A DNA stretch of 41,177 nucleotides from contig PANZ01000009.1 of assembly GCA_002707835.1 (NCBI GenBank), positions 49,635 through 90,811 on the forward strand, given 5' to 3'. The position numbers and the translations under genes were made by a program. The notes under the pieces are model-generated. The model saw nothing but the letters and a program-made list of their open reading frames with translations, was not told where the DNA came from and searched no databases. This document shows positions 1 through 9,879 of the stretch, piece by piece (position 1 is the first letter of the stretch; every line of letters starts with the position of its first letter). The DNA comes from Chloroflexota bacterium (lineage in GTDB: Bacteria > Chloroflexota > Dehalococcoidia > UBA2979).

Positions 1-1688
1 GGGTCATCTATTGTTTCTAAATGATCTTTTGCAAAATTTAATGAATGATCATCGAGCGAAACTTTTACGAAATCATGATCATTGTAATTTGGGAAAATAA
101 AATCAGGTTTCGCTAGGCCTTTTGCCTCTTCGATACTGTTTTTTGGTGTATCAAAATTTACAGGGATGCTTTCTATTATAAACTTCCCTTTCTCAGTATT
201 GGCTAAAGCGATTTCTAAAAAATGTGGTCTTAGGGTTGGGTGAGAATCAGGTGCTGATTGTTGTATTTCCATTGATTTGATCTGGTTGTTTTCACTTTCC
301 CAGTCTATTTTAATAGTATTAACTGAGGCAGTTTCTAACCATGCGCGAGACCATTCATGTAAGTCACGTTGTTCACCGTGAAGCATTAAACCATCTTGAA
401 GTGCATCTAAAAATTCATGAAGAGTCGCATTTCCATATTCATGTTTTTTGAAATATAGCTGTATCCCAGATCTGAAACCTTCTATGCCCATAGTTGCAGC
501 AAGCTGTTTTAGTGCCGCTGCGCCTTTTCCATATGTGATTCCATCAAAGTTCAACAATGTCTGGTCAGTATCTTCTACGACTCCTGCAATAGGATGCGTA
601 GTAATAAGTTGATCTTGGCGATATGCCCAATTTTTCATACCTGAATTAAATGATTGCCATGCATTTGTAAAGCGTGTGGCACTGACGAGTGCTACATAAG
701 CCATGTAAGTCGCAAAACTTTCATTTAACCAAAGATCATTCCACCATTTCATTGTGACCAAGTCACCGAACCACATATGTGCCATTTCATGGAGAATTAC
801 TTCTGCTCGCTGTGAGCGTTGATTTTCAGTAGGAGGATCACGAAAAATGAATGCCTCTGCGAAAGTGATTGCTGCAACATTTTCCATCGCGCCAGCATTA
901 AATTCGGGAACAAATATTTGATCATATTTTCCAAAAGGATATGGATAATTGAAAAAATCAGCGAAAAAATCAAGTCCTTCTTTTGTAATTTGGAATAGTT
1001 CATCTGTATCTAAATATTTAGTCAATGACTGACGACAATAAAAACCCAAGTCTATGTCATAGTGCTTTTCTCTAAATTCCGCATAAGGACCGCAAATCAA
1101 TGCAAATAAATAGGTAGAAAATTTTTCTGTTTTCAAAAATTCATGATGCAGGCGTTGGTCTGGTAATGAGGAAGTTTTATTAATTGGACTGTTATGAATA
1201 ACCTTCCATTTACTTGGTGCAGAGACCTCAAGATGATACGTAGCTTTAATATCTGGTTGATCGAAACATGGGAAAAGTTTGTGTGCGCCATAAGGCTCAA
1301 AATTTGAATAAAGGTATTCTTCGTTATCTTCAGGGTCAATAAATTGGTGAAATCCATCTCCTGTATGATCATATTGATTTATATATGTGACTTCGACAGT
1401 ATTGTTTTTTTGTATAAGATTCTGGGGAAGATTGAGTTTGTGTCCATCCCAGTCAGGGTTCTCAACAAAGGTTTCATTTAGGACTAATGTAACGATTTCA
1501 GATCCCGTAAAATCTACAATGACATTATCATCATCGCTAACTTCAAAAATGATCGTTATTTTCCCTTGATAAGTTTCTTTTCCTGAATGCATATCAATAG
1601 AAAGATTGTAACTAACGTTGCGAATGGTCTCTGCTCGTTTTTGAGCATCTTTATGTGTTAATACATTTTTTGCAGTATCTAAATTCAT
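1..1688 (-). CDS. pepN: Aminopeptidase N (M1 family), 3' end cut by the window
   Basis: This is a zinc metallopeptidase that removes N-terminal residues from peptides, probably in the cytoplasm. The reverse strand reads open from an ATG at 1688 to the window edge, giving about 562 residues. M1 proteins are usually around 850 residues, so the C-terminal part is missing. The GAMEN exopeptidase motif is at residues 266-270. The zinc motif HEMAH is at 300-304, and the third ligand Glu, in a WLNES context, is about 19 residues later (about 323). No signal peptide is seen. The gene is divergent from the DinB-like gene, with a 139-nt shared upstream region. The family assignment is secure; substrate preference cannot be read. 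Confidence 0.95.
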   Translation of the reverse strand, partial: MNLDTAKNVLTHKDAQKRAETIRNVSYNLSIDMHSGKETYQGKITIIFEVSDDDNVIVDFTGSEIVTLVLNETFVENPDWDGHKLNLPQNLIQKNNTVEVTYINQYDHTGDGFHQFIDPEDNEEYLYSNFEPYGAHKLFPCFDQPDIKATYHLEVSAPSKWKVIHNSPINKTSSLPDQRLHHEFLKTEKFSTYLFALICGPYAEFREKHYDIDLGFYCRQSLTKYLDTDELFQITKEGLDFFADFFNYPYPFGKYDQIFVPEFNAGAMENVAAITFAEAFIFRDPPTENQRSQRAEVILHEMAHMWFGDLVTMKWWNDLWLNESFATYMAYVALVSATRFTNAWQSFNSGMKNWAYRQDQLITTHPIAGVVEDTDQTLLNFDGITYGKGAAALKQLAATMGIEGFRSGIQLYFKKHEYGNATLHEFLDALQDGLMLHGEQRDLHEWSRAWLETASVNTIKIDWESENNQIKSMEIQQSAPDSHPTLRPHFLEIALANTEKGKFIIESIPVNFDTPKNSIEEAKGLAKPDFIFPNYNDHDFVKVSLDDHSLNFAKDHLETIDD

Positions 1689-1827
1689 TTTGAGAAACTA
1701 ATCCTTGTACTTTACAAATTATTGATTTTTTTTTTGAAAATTCCCTTTGTGATCTGTAAATATAAATATACTGCCATGGCTTTAGATTACTAGGTAGCTA
1801 AATTATAAAAATACTTAGGGGGTAATT

Positions 1828-2262
1828 ATGTCTGTAATTGAAGAAATAAATAATCAGATTCAAATAGGAAGATCATCATTTCGAGAAACCTTAGAAAGTT
1901 TAGATGATAATAAGTGGGATAGTTCTCCATCTTCTGATGAATGGTCTCCTAGACAAATTGCTGAACATGCAGTTGGTGCAGAACGTAGTTTTGCTACTCG
2001 TATCGCTGATGCAATGTCTGGGCGTGCACCAGAAAAAGTTGAATTATCACTTAATAATTCGCAAGAAGCATTGGAAGCATTTAATTTGGCTGTTGAGGAA
2101 TGCGATAAAGTAATTCGTTACGTAGAAGAACGAGATCTTGATAAGACAGTTGATGTTCCAGAATCTTCACCGCTAAAAACGATTAAAGATAATATGGAAA
2201 GGATCGCTTCACATAGCGAAGAGCACGCTAATCAGATTGCTGAGACTGCGTCGAATTCCTAG
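1828..2262 (+). CDS. DinB-like four-helix metal-binding protein
   Basis: This 144-residue protein is predicted all-helical. It has His47 in an IAEHAVG context and a second pair, His129 and His133, in ASHSEEH. That spacing of three histidines matches the metal site of the DinB/YfiT-like superfamily, whose members are often thiol-dependent transferases or proteins of unknown role. A strong GGGGG ribosome binding site lies 5-10 nt before the ATG. The 3' end overlaps the convergent SURF1 gene by 35 nt. The reaction cannot be told from sequence alone. Confidence 0.75.
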   Translation: MSVIEEINNQIQIGRSSFRETLESLDDNKWDSSPSSDEWSPRQIAEHAVGAERSFATRIADAMSGRAPEKVELSLNNSQEALEAFNLAVEECDKVIRYVEERDLDKTVDVPESSPLKTIKDNMERIASHSEEHANQIAETASNS

Positions 2263-2959
2263 GTCGTTGTTTTTTTATGAATCTTGCTATTGTGACAATT
2301 AACAAAACTATGGCTAAACCGAACCAAGTCAATGCATATTCTATGTGGGGTGTTGTACTTGTGTACACCACCCACCCTTGAATGGGGTATGCAGAGTTAT
2401 CTTTGTAGTTAGTTTTTTCTTTTCCTTCAAATACTACCCACTCTTTTATATCGTAGGGTAGTTCTTTTCCTATAGATTCACGATCGAATGCAGTCCAAAC
2501 TCCATTTGATGTTTTTTTACCCGTATATTCAGTAACTCTAATTAATCCTTCCAGTGTTCCTGACTGATTTTCCTTCAACTTTTCGATTATCTTTTGTCTT
2601 TCAGACACTGGATACCATCCTCGATTAGTGAGGATTGCTCCACTATTATCAGCCAAGAGGAAGGGAATAATGATTTCTTCACCAAGATTATTTTTTCTGA
2701 CTTTGTTACCCAAGAAAAATGGATATGAAAAATCCCATTTACCTTCCACGCTAATTCGACGGTAGTCCAATAAATTTTTATCTATGCTGTCAATGGTTGA
2801 AGGATTAAGAGGTTCGAGAGAGGTGTTGATGTTTTTTTCATCAATAAGGTTTTGTTTCCATTCGTTTCGTTCAATTTGCCAAAACCCTAAAATACACAAA
2901 AAAATAATAACTAATGCTATTGAACTAAAAAGAATAGGTTTGGGCACTTGAAATTTCAT
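2228..2959 (-). CDS. SURF1-family cytochrome oxidase assembly protein
   Basis: SURF1 proteins help insert haem into subunit I of aa3-type terminal oxidases. The 243-residue protein has the family layout: one membrane segment near the N-terminus (about residues 10-28), a large exported middle domain, and a second membrane segment (about 208-228) followed by a basic tail. The conserved ILTNRGWYP stretch sits in the middle domain. The gene is convergent with the DinB-like gene and overlaps its end. SCO1 and CtaG homologues lie 24 kb away, so the assembly factors are split between two loci here. Confidence 0.88.
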   Translation of the reverse strand: MKFQVPKPILFSSIALVIIFLCILGFWQIERNEWKQNLIDEKNINTSLEPLNPSTIDSIDKNLLDYRRISVEGKWDFSYPFFLGNKVRKNNLGEEIIIPFLLADNSGAILTNRGWYPVSERQKIIEKLKENQSGTLEGLIRVTEYTGKKTSNGVWTAFDRESIGKELPYDIKEWVVFEGKEKTNYKDNSAYPIQGWVVYTSTTPHIEYALTWFGLAIVLLIVTIARFIKKQRPRNSTQSQQSD

Positions 2960-3096
2960 AGTTGATGGATATTTCTATTGAGACTTTTTTAGATTGAAAC
3001 ACATTTGAAACCTTCTAGTCTTATCTTTCAATCCCTAGATCATTATGGAACTGTTTGTTCATATGGTCTGGATTAGAAATAGAAAAGAGGTGCTTT

Positions 3097-4098
3097 ATGT
3101 CCTACAAGGCTGAATATATTTGGATAGATGGTACAGAACCAAGTCCATTATTACGTTCCAAGACAAAGATAATTGCTGACGGAACTGCGGAATTACCCAT
3201 TTGGGGTTTCGATGGATCGAGTACTAACCAGGCCCCTGGAGCAAATTCAGACTGTGTTCTGAGGCCAGTTTTCACTTGCCCTGATCCTATTCGTGGTGGT
3301 GATGATGTACTTGTCCTCTGTGAAGTTTTATTACCTGATATGACTCCACATCCCACTAATACCAGAGCTGCATGTAAAGAAGTGGCAGACAAGTATGCTG
3401 ATCAAGAGTCTTGGTATGGGATAGAACAAGAATATACTTTATTCGAAGCAGATGCTCGTCAACCTCTAGGTTTTCCTGAAGGTGGATTTCCTGAAGCACA
3501 AGGTCCTTACTACTGTGGTGTAGGAGCAAATTTGATTTTTGGTAGAGAAATTTCTGAAATACATGCAAGTGCATGTATGGAAGCTGGCTTAGAAATTGCC
3601 GGAACTAATGCTGAAGTGATGCCTGGGCAATGGGAGTTTCAAATTGGACCTATTGGCCCTGTTGAGGTTGCAGATCATTTATGGATAGCACGTTGGTTAT
3701 TACACCGTGTGGCTGAAGATTTTGAAGTCGTGGTTTCAATAGATCCTAAACCTGTCCAAGGTGATTGGAATGGTGCAGGTTGTCACACTAATTTCTCCAC
3801 TAAAGCGATGCGTGAGTCATATCAACCGATTGTTGATGCCTGTGAAGCACTAGGGAAAAATATTCAAGAACATATTTCAAACTACGGTGCCGATAACGAT
3901 AAAAGGTTGACTGGTTTACATGAAACACAGCGTATAGATCAATTTAGCTATGGTGTCTCAGATAGAGGTGCATCTATACGTATTCCTTGGCAGGTAGAAG
4001 TTGATCAAAAGGGATACCTTGAAGATCGACGTCCTGCATCGAATATGGATCCTTATGTTGTGACTCGTTTGATCACTAACACTGTTTGTTCTGCATAA
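3097..4098 (+). CDS. glnII: Glutamine synthetase, type II (eukaryote-like, beta-Grasp/catalytic)
   Basis: The enzyme makes glutamine from glutamate, ammonia and ATP. At 333 residues it has the short GSII size, not the ~470 residues of GSI. Visible GSII signatures are the N-terminal AEYIWIDGT, WGFDGSSTNQAPG near residues 37-49, the GIEQEYTLF metal-binding stretch, and NGAGCHTNFSTK. The ATG at 3097 was chosen because an AGAGGTG ribosome binding site precedes it by 5 nt and it matches the usual GSII start; a longer upstream reading at 3055 lacks support. It lacks the adenylylation-site region of GSI, so control by GlnE is not expected. A strong bidirectional terminator follows. Confidence 0.95.
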   Translation: MSYKAEYIWIDGTEPSPLLRSKTKIIADGTAELPIWGFDGSSTNQAPGANSDCVLRPVFTCPDPIRGGDDVLVLCEVLLPDMTPHPTNTRAACKEVADKYADQESWYGIEQEYTLFEADARQPLGFPEGGFPEAQGPYYCGVGANLIFGREISEIHASACMEAGLEIAGTNAEVMPGQWEFQIGPIGPVEVADHLWIARWLLHRVAEDFEVVVSIDPKPVQGDWNGAGCHTNFSTKAMRESYQPIVDACEALGKNIQEHISNYGADNDKRLTGLHETQRIDQFSYGVSDRGASIRIPWQVEVDQKGYLEDRRPASNMDPYVVTRLITNTVCSA

Positions 4099-4101
4099 AT
4101 A

Positions 4102-4141
4102 AATATATTTGGTTGGGCTAATTAGCCCAACCAAATATATT
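4102..4141. terminator. Perfect 40-nt palindrome, bidirectional terminator
   Basis: Two exact 20-nt inverted arms meet with no spacer (AATATATTTGGTTGGGCTAA and its reverse complement). The GC-rich middle of each arm is GGTTGGGC and A/T runs sit on both outer sides. It lies between the converging stop codons of glutamine synthetase and the phosphodiesterase gene, so it can stop transcription from both directions. Confidence 0.85.
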
Positions 4142-4143
4142 GT

Positions 4144-5343
4144 CTATCCTATTGCTAGAGGTATTGTCATTTCATCTACTGACAAACCTGAATGTTGTGA
4201 TTCTTGTTTCATGAAATAATCATTAACATCACTGTCTATATATCGCAGTACAGCTTCTCCTAGAGAGATTGCTGTAAAAGTACCCACTCTACTTAGAGTT
4301 TCTTTTGACAATTCATTTGGGCCAAATAACCTTAGATTATTTAGTTGAATAGAGGGGATTAGTACAAAATCTTTTCCAAAACGAGCTGAGAATTCTTTTT
4401 TAAAATCATCTTCAAATTCTTTACGGACGTGGTAGAAAGAAATACGAAGATCCCCTGAAGGTGGGCTGGATAGATACCAATTTATAGGGTCTTTTTTATT
4501 GATTGTGTATTTTGTTTTTGCTTTGCGATGGCCATGATCTGATGAAAAAACAATTTTTGTAGTATCAGCATTCAATTTTGATCTTAATCCAGTAATGGCT
4601 TTATCAATGTCACGGATAGTCATTTGTGTTTGTAAACTATCCGTACCAGTTTTATGTGCTTGGTGGTCAGCTTCACTGATATACCAGTAAGTATAGCTCG
4701 TGCTATGAGTTTTTAATACGTTGGAAGTTATGAGGTCAATCGCTTCATTCAAGTTGTGGTATGGCAGATGTGTAGCTCCTGCACCAATAAAATTTGAATA
4801 CATTGAACTATGGATTGAGTGCGGTTGGACAACAAAAGTTTGACGAGACATTTTACTCATAAGGCTTTCATGCATGATTACATCAGCAAAATTTAAATCT
4901 TTTTGCAATGATCTTTTGTTGTCTAAAGTTCTGAATGGAAGAACAGTGATTGGACTTCCTAAAATTGGTATAAAATTCCACCAGCCTGTGATCGAATGTT
5001 CACTTGGCCATAGCCCTGTACCTAATGAAGTTAATGCTGCACTAGTAGTTGATGGATAGATACTTTCCAATGTTTGAACATGATGCTTAAGTAGCCAATT
5101 GCTTGAATCAAGGGCACCCTCTAAAGATGAATTGCCTACACCGTCAGCAAGAATAAATATCAAATGCTGTGGGTCGCCAATTTCCTTTTTAATTTTCATG
5201 CCATTAGCTGATAGTTTGTTGTTATTTGCACCTGTAATGACAGAGATTGCGTCTACCAAATTCATAAAATTTGGTCTAGAAAAATCTGGTTTTAGTAATG
5301 TTTTATTTTGAAATGCATCTAATAATCGTTCTAAATCATCCAT
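4144..5343 (-). CDS. Type I phosphodiesterase / nucleotide pyrophosphatase-like protein
   Basis: This 399-residue protein belongs to the alkaline-phosphatase superfamily. Two-metal site features are visible in order: Asp67 in ILADGVG, a Thr nucleophile candidate at 99-100 in YPSTTSAAL, the EADHQAHKTG segment, the SSDHGH segment, and a C-terminal SQHSG histidine. There is no signal peptide, so it is probably cytoplasmic. It starts 12 nt after the stop of the YyaL-like gene, with GGAA before the ATG, so the two are probably co-transcribed. The family hydrolyses phosphodiester or phosphonate bonds; the substrate is unknown. Confidence 0.82.
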   Translation of the reverse strand: MDDLERLLDAFQNKTLLKPDFSRPNFMNLVDAISVITGANNNKLSANGMKIKKEIGDPQHLIFILADGVGNSSLEGALDSSNWLLKHHVQTLESIYPSTTSAALTSLGTGLWPSEHSITGWWNFIPILGSPITVLPFRTLDNKRSLQKDLNFADVIMHESLMSKMSRQTFVVQPHSIHSSMYSNFIGAGATHLPYHNLNEAIDLITSNVLKTHSTSYTYWYISEADHQAHKTGTDSLQTQMTIRDIDKAITGLRSKLNADTTKIVFSSDHGHRKAKTKYTINKKDPINWYLSSPPSGDLRISFYHVRKEFEDDFKKEFSARFGKDFVLIPSIQLNNLRLFGPNELSKETLSRVGTFTAISLGEAVLRYIDSDVNDYFMKQESQHSGLSVDEMTIPLAIG

Positions 5344-5355
5344 AAGTTTTCCATT

Positions 5356-7464
5356 TTAGATACCCATTAAATTGTCTAACTGACGAGTAAATTCAGAAAT
5401 TGATGTTGCTGGTAGCTGGCAGATAAAATCACTACAAACATATGCTGTAGCTATGTCTGTAGATTCTAAAGTGTTTTCAATTGGTAAATATGCATTGTAG
5501 TCACCTACAGCAATTGTAACATTCGGAAAAAAATATTTAGATAGTTTACGCTCAAAATCATTACGCGAACTTTTTCCTCCAGTAATTGATATTTCTTTTC
5601 TAGGTGCAAGTAAAAATTCAGCAGACTGAAGTACAGTACTAACTCCATAATTTACATGCTGTGTGTTATTCAATGTGATATTTATAACTTCTTCTGCTAA
5701 CGTTTCCCATTCAGGTTTGTTGAAGTAGCGTGAGAGATAAATGGCAACAATAGCAGCTGAACCATTACCACTTGGTGTTGGAGAATCGGTAATTGATTTT
5801 TGGCGCAGAACAAAATTTTCGCCATCCTTAGGTGTGTCAAAAAAAGCTCCATTTTCATCATCATGAAAAAGATTTATTGTCTGTTCAAAAATCTGTTTTG
5901 CCCATTGTAGATGTTTATTATTCCCTGTTGCCTTATACAATTCAATAAGTCCGATTGTGAAGAAAGTATAATCTTCAAGTAATCCATCTACTGAAGCTTT
6001 ATTATCTTTATAAGTGTGAAAAAAACGATTATTTTTCCACATATACTCTCGAAAAAAAGTCACATTTTTTTCTGCTACTTCAATGTAAAATCTATTGTCG
6101 AATCCTCTCCCTGCCTCTGCTACTGCTGCTAACATGAGGCCGTTCCATGAAGTTAGGATTTTGTCATCAATTTTTGGTGCGACGCGTTTTTTGCGCTTTT
6201 CTAATAATGTTTTCTTAATTTTACTCAGTTTAGTGTTTAATTCTTTGACAGTTAGCTCAAGTTTCAGTGCAAGAGTTTCTAATTCATATTTTCTGCTGAG
6301 AACACTTCGTCCAGTAAGTTTAGGGTGATGAGGGTCAAAAAAATTCCCCTCTTTTTGAATGTTATATAAAGCTTTTGCAATTTGACTTTCTTTTACATCA
6401 AAAATTTCATTCAACTCTTCGTTTGTCCAAACAAAAAACTTTCCTTCTACTCCTTCACTATCTGCATCTTGTGATGCAAAAAAGGCACCATTTTCATCGT
6501 ATAAATCTGCCAGTACATATTCGATAGTTTCTGTAGCAATCTCTTTATAGAATATATCTTCTGTAATTTGATATGCATGTGTATAGAGTTTAGCTAATTG
6601 AGCATTGTCATAAAGCATTTTTTCAAAGTGTGGGATTAACCATTTTTCATCAACACTATATCTCGAGAACCCCCCCGCTAAATGATCATATATACCGCCA
6701 CTCCACATTTTTTTAAGTGTGGTAAGTACCATTGAAGTTGCTGATTTTGGATCATCTTGATTTTTTTTGTGGCTACCATATGTTAGAAGAAATTCTAAAT
6801 TTGTCGGGCTAGGAAATTTTGGCGAATTTCCAAACCCGCCATTGGTTTCATCATAAGAATTTCTGAATATTTCAAACCTGTCAGAAAGCGAAGTAGAAGT
6901 CAGCGGGATTGATGCTGTCGGCAGTTTTTTCTGGACAGTTTTTTGCATTTGCGAAGTTATGTTGTTTGCAGAATCTAAGATATTTTCTTGGTCATTATTC
7001 CAAGCTGTACTAATCGCGTTCAAGAGTTTTGGGAATCCCGGTCTTCCATGCGAATCATTAGGGGGGTAATAGGTGCCTGCATAGAATGGCTTTAATTCTG
7101 GCGTAAGGAAAATGGTCATGGGCCATCCACCTTGACCAGTAAGTGCTTGTGTGAATGTCATATAAACGGAATCAACGTCTGGCCTTTCTTCTCGATCAAC
7201 TTTTATATTAATAAAGTGATCATTCATCAATCTTGCAATTTGAACGTTTTCGAAAGATTCATGTGCCATTACATGACACCAATGGCATGAAGAATATCCT
7301 ACTGAAAGTAGGATGGGTTTATTGATTTTTTGTGATTTCTCAAATGCTTCTTGTCCCCACGGATACCAATCTACAGGATTAAACTGGTGTTGAAGGAGGT
7401 ACGGGCTTGTTTCACGTGATAAACGATTTTTAGGTGTTCGATCTATGTTATCCAAATTCTTCAA
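5356..7464 (-). CDS. Thioredoxin-domain protein of the YyaL / DUF255 (SPATA20-like) family
   Basis: At 702 residues this is a full-length family member. An N-terminal thioredoxin-like domain carries C60-H-W-C63 in the family context [14 protein letters not shown], then [11 protein letters not shown] and [11 protein letters not shown]. The remainder is an alpha/alpha-barrel region like N-acylglucosamine 2-epimerase and glycosidases, with [13 protein letters not shown] and [11 protein letters not shown]. The family is widespread but its biochemical role is not established. It sits in a four-gene minus-strand run with the PanE-like reductase, a small membrane protein and the phosphodiesterase. 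Confidence 0.93.
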   Translation of the reverse strand: MKNLDNIDRTPKNRLSRETSPYLLQHQFNPVDWYPWGQEAFEKSQKINKPILLSVGYSSCHWCHVMAHESFENVQIARLMNDHFINIKVDREERPDVDSVYMTFTQALTGQGGWPMTIFLTPELKPFYAGTYYPPNDSHGRPGFPKLLNAISTAWNNDQENILDSANNITSQMQKTVQKKLPTASIPLTSTSLSDRFEIFRNSYDETNGGFGNSPKFPSPTNLEFLLTYGSHKKNQDDPKSATSMVLTTLKKMWSGGIYDHLAGGFSRYSVDEKWLIPHFEKMLYDNAQLAKLYTHAYQITEDIFYKEIATETIEYVLADLYDENGAFFASQDADSEGVEGKFFVWTNEELNEIFDVKESQIAKALYNIQKEGNFFDPHHPKLTGRSVLSRKYELETLALKLELTVKELNTKLSKIKKTLLEKRKKRVAPKIDDKILTSWNGLMLAAVAEAGRGFDNRFYIEVAEKNVTFFREYMWKNNRFFHTYKDNKASVDGLLEDYTFFTIGLIELYKATGNNKHLQWAKQIFEQTINLFHDDENGAFFDTPKDGENFVLRQKSITDSPTPSGNGSAAIVAIYLSRYFNKPEWETLAEEVINITLNNTQHVNYGVSTVLQSAEFLLAPRKEISITGGKSSRNDFERKLSKYFFPNVTIAVGDYNAYLPIENTLESTDIATAYVCSDFICQLPATSISEFTRQLDNLMGI

Positions 7465-7495
7465 GGTTCCATTCTAGTAATAAATCGATACGTAA

Positions 7496-7684
7496 TTATT
7501 TAATTTTACTATCTACATTTTTTTCTTTAATGGGTGACCAGCGTTTCATATCTGACATTCTCTTGGCTGGATGTTCATAAGAAGTTTGTTTGATTATTGA
7601 ATTACGAAATCTGTCACGTACGAATCTAACACCAGGAGCAACTGCAGCAATTAGGGGAATCCATATGTGAACTGGGCAACCCAT
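7496..7684 (-). CDS. Small conserved-looking membrane protein, 62 residues, unknown function
   Basis: This short gene is supported by an AAGGAGC ribosome binding site 5-6 nt before the ATG and by its tight fit between the PanE-like gene (9-nt gap) and the YyaL-like gene. The N-terminal half is hydrophobic (HIWIPLIAAVAPGVRF) and could form one membrane segment. The C-terminal half is basic and polar. No enzyme motif is present. I do not recognise a named family. Confidence 0.6.
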   Translation of the reverse strand: MGCPVHIWIPLIAAVAPGVRFVRDRFRNSIIKQTSYEHPAKRMSDMKRWSPIKEKNVDSKIK

Positions 7685-7693
7685 TTTTGCTCC

Positions 7694-8692
7694 TTAGGTT
7701 TTTATTATTTTATCAAATGCGAGCGAATATTCAGCAGCAAGTTTGTGTATTTCCTCTTCAGAAGAATTTTCTGGAGGGAGACTGTCTCTTACAGCTCTTA
7801 ATGCAAGTTCTTGCACAGCTTTATTATACGGTGTTGGGATATTATGCATAGTGCCAAGTAATACAATTTCGCCGTTCAGATAATCTACTTCAATACCTTT
7901 TCCTCTTGCTAAACTTTGCCAAGCAGAGGTTCCTCTTCTTGGATGGTTAGGAACTTTGCCAATTTTAAAGTTTTCTGGTCGGATAGCATCGAATTCTTCT
8001 TCGGAAGCTATATCTATTAATGCTGCTGTAAAACAAGCCTCGGCTTCAGAATTAAGTTCTTTATGTACTTCACCACCCCTTCCTGAATTACCGACTAAAG
8101 CATCCAAGGCGTTGTTTAGATTATGTTTTAATTTTGTGTATTTCAGACGCATGATCTGAGAATTTTCATTTGAACTCATCTGGCTATGACTTATGACGGA
8201 GGATACCTTTTTTGTAATTGAATCAAGCCCATATGGATATCTTCCAACATTAAGCCATCCTCGTATGGGAGTACTATGTAAAGTTACTTCACCAGGATCA
8301 AGGAATGTTGCTGACATCATGACTACCATTCCGTAAACATTTAAGAATTTTCTTGCAATCATTCTTTCCGCTTCGACACCATTTTGAGCGGAAATAATCG
8401 GTGTGTTTGTATTTGTGTATTTCAATAATTCTTCAAGAGCAGATTCTGTATCTTGTAGTTTCATGGTCAGAAATACTACATCTCCATCTTTCCAATCAAT
8501 TGCTTTTGGGTGTGAAACAGTATGTGGCTTTACATTAAATGTTGAATCAGGGGTATGAACAGTGAGTCCATTTATTTTTATCTGCTTTTCGTGTTCACCT
8601 CGTGCGATCAAAACCACATCATGCCCATGTTGATGCAAAAGTGCACCAATTCCACTACCGATTGCACCAGCTCCATATATGATGTAACGCAC
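7694..8692 (-). CDS. Ketopantoate reductase family protein (PanE/ApbA-like)
   Basis: This 332-residue NAD(P)-dependent reductase has an N-terminal Rossmann motif, GAGAIGSGIG, at residues 8-17. The family-type QNGVEAE follows, then a C-terminal helical domain. The classic family reduces 2-dehydropantoate to pantoate in coenzyme A synthesis. Many paralogues act on other 2-oxo acids, and no other pantothenate gene is nearby, so the exact substrate is open. Translation starts at GTG, preceded by GAGGT. It leads the minus-strand run down to the phosphodiesterase gene. Confidence 0.85.
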   Translation of the reverse strand: MRYIIYGAGAIGSGIGALLHQHGHDVVLIARGEHEKQIKINGLTVHTPDSTFNVKPHTVSHPKAIDWKDGDVVFLTMKLQDTESALEELLKYTNTNTPIISAQNGVEAERMIARKFLNVYGMVVMMSATFLDPGEVTLHSTPIRGWLNVGRYPYGLDSITKKVSSVISHSQMSSNENSQIMRLKYTKLKHNLNNALDALVGNSGRGGEVHKELNSEAEACFTAALIDIASEEEFDAIRPENFKIGKVPNHPRRGTSAWQSLARGKGIEVDYLNGEIVLLGTMHNIPTPYNKAVQELALRAVRDSLPPENSSEEEIHKLAAEYSLAFDKIIKT

Positions 8693-8833
8693 TGTAACCT
8701 CACTAACTTCTTTACATTAGTACATACCAATTCGAACAACAATGAATTGAAGTTAATATCAAAAGTACGTAGGTATCCGATTCTTAAGAAATGAATTTTA
8801 TATAGGGGCTAATATTCTTGATAGAGTATCTAG

Positions 8834-9502
8834 ATGAAGGCACAAGAAAATTCATGGATTCGTATACTAAAAAATGGAACTCCTGAAGTAATTTATTCAA
8901 AAGAAATGGTTGCTTTTCAGCAAGCAACTATCTTTGTTGCACATGTATCATTTGGTCACGAAGTTGCTATTTCGTGGATGAGACAACTAGATGAAACTGA
9001 AATGTTAGCAACTAAAGGTGTAGTTGGTGAGTGGATTGGTGGGACACTTACTACACGTATGGATAGACATCGTACTTGGTTTAAAGATGGAGGTTTAAGC
9101 ACCGATGAAGCTATTCAGTTGATGGAAGAGTATATTTTTTGTTTTTTCTTGCGATCGTTAGGTGTAAACACTATTTGTGATGTATGGGATGACGATCAAT
9201 TGGAAGAAGATGCTCAAGATGCCGCTGTGATGTCTGAAGAAATGGTTCGTACGGGTGCTGATATTGAATTTGATAGCATCAAAGCTGAAATGCAATTTGC
9301 AAATGTAATTTCCAATAGGCAATTCGAACTAGCTCAAGAATGGGTATTGCGCGATGATATATTGGAGAAAATCAATCTCATTGCAAAACTGTTCATTGAA
9401 ACGCCAAGTATATCTGAAGATGGTACGCATACTCTAGATGTTCCAAAAGCACTTAAAGTACTTAAGGAGTGGGAAGAGGAGTGGCTAGGCAGTGTTTGCT
9501 AA
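8834..9502 (+). CDS. Uncharacterised 222-residue protein
   Basis: I do not recognise this family. The protein is acidic and looks mainly alpha-helical, with no signal peptide or membrane segment. It carries a cluster of acidic residues (WDDDQLEEDAQD, about residues 115-126) and conserved-looking RMDRHRTWF near residue 75. The helical character and scattered Glu/His would permit a metal-binding helical bundle, but no clear ligand motif is visible. Codon use and composition match the neighbours, so it looks native. No strong ribosome binding site is seen. The gene is divergent from the PanE-like gene. Confidence 0.7.
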   Translation: MKAQENSWIRILKNGTPEVIYSKEMVAFQQATIFVAHVSFGHEVAISWMRQLDETEMLATKGVVGEWIGGTLTTRMDRHRTWFKDGGLSTDEAIQLMEEYIFCFFLRSLGVNTICDVWDDDQLEEDAQDAAVMSEEMVRTGADIEFDSIKAEMQFANVISNRQFELAQEWVLRDDILEKINLIAKLFIETPSISEDGTHTLDVPKALKVLKEWEEEWLGSVC

Positions 9503-9879
9503 TACATATGAGGTGCGATGTATGGATTGGCGATTCACACAAATATAAATCTTCATAATCTCTGACTGCACCCAGTTCCAGAATGAAACTTATATGATTA
9601 GCCATATTTCCATAAAATACGCTGGATAATTACAAATTTCCCTCAAATAAAAAAAAATTAATATAGCCCATTTTATTATTGATACTAAGTCTTATTTCGA
9701 TATTATATTTTGGATACAAATGATACTTAGTCTCAATAATAAAAAAATAGTACCCTTTTGTGTTTGAGAAAAATTTAACAATCACTTGCATGAGAATAAC
9801 AATATGCTTATAGTTATTCAAAAGTTAGTCATTAATAAAAAAATATTGTTCATTAATTGTTCAATATCTAGGAGGCGAA
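9503..9879. other. 377-nt intergenic gap before the sigma factor gene
   Basis: This is the longest non-coding stretch in the window. It is very AT-rich and holds a long imperfect inverted repeat at 9634-9776. No convincing gene or tRNA was found; a 63-codon minus-strand frame lacks support. The last 100 nt before 9880 should contain the sigma gene promoter, and an AGGAGG ribosome binding site sits at its end. Confidence 0.7.
9634..9776. repeat. Long imperfect inverted repeat (hairpin or MITE-like)
   Basis: Inner arms at 9671-9690 and 9725-9744 are 20 nt each and match with one mismatch around a 34-nt loop. Outer arms at 9634-9647 and 9763-9776 match at 12 of 14 positions. Both pairs are centred near 9706, so the block folds as one nested structure of about 143 nt. 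The stretch between outer and inner arms pairs poorly. It could be a terminator-like hairpin, a decayed miniature mobile element or a control structure for the sigma gene. No target-site duplication is obvious. Confidence 0.6.

Noticed and set aside
9630-9821. A 63-codon minus-strand open frame in the gap before the sigma gene
   Set aside because: It lies across the inverted repeat, is of low complexity (Ile, Asn, Lys, Phe), and has no supporting ribosome binding site or family similarity.
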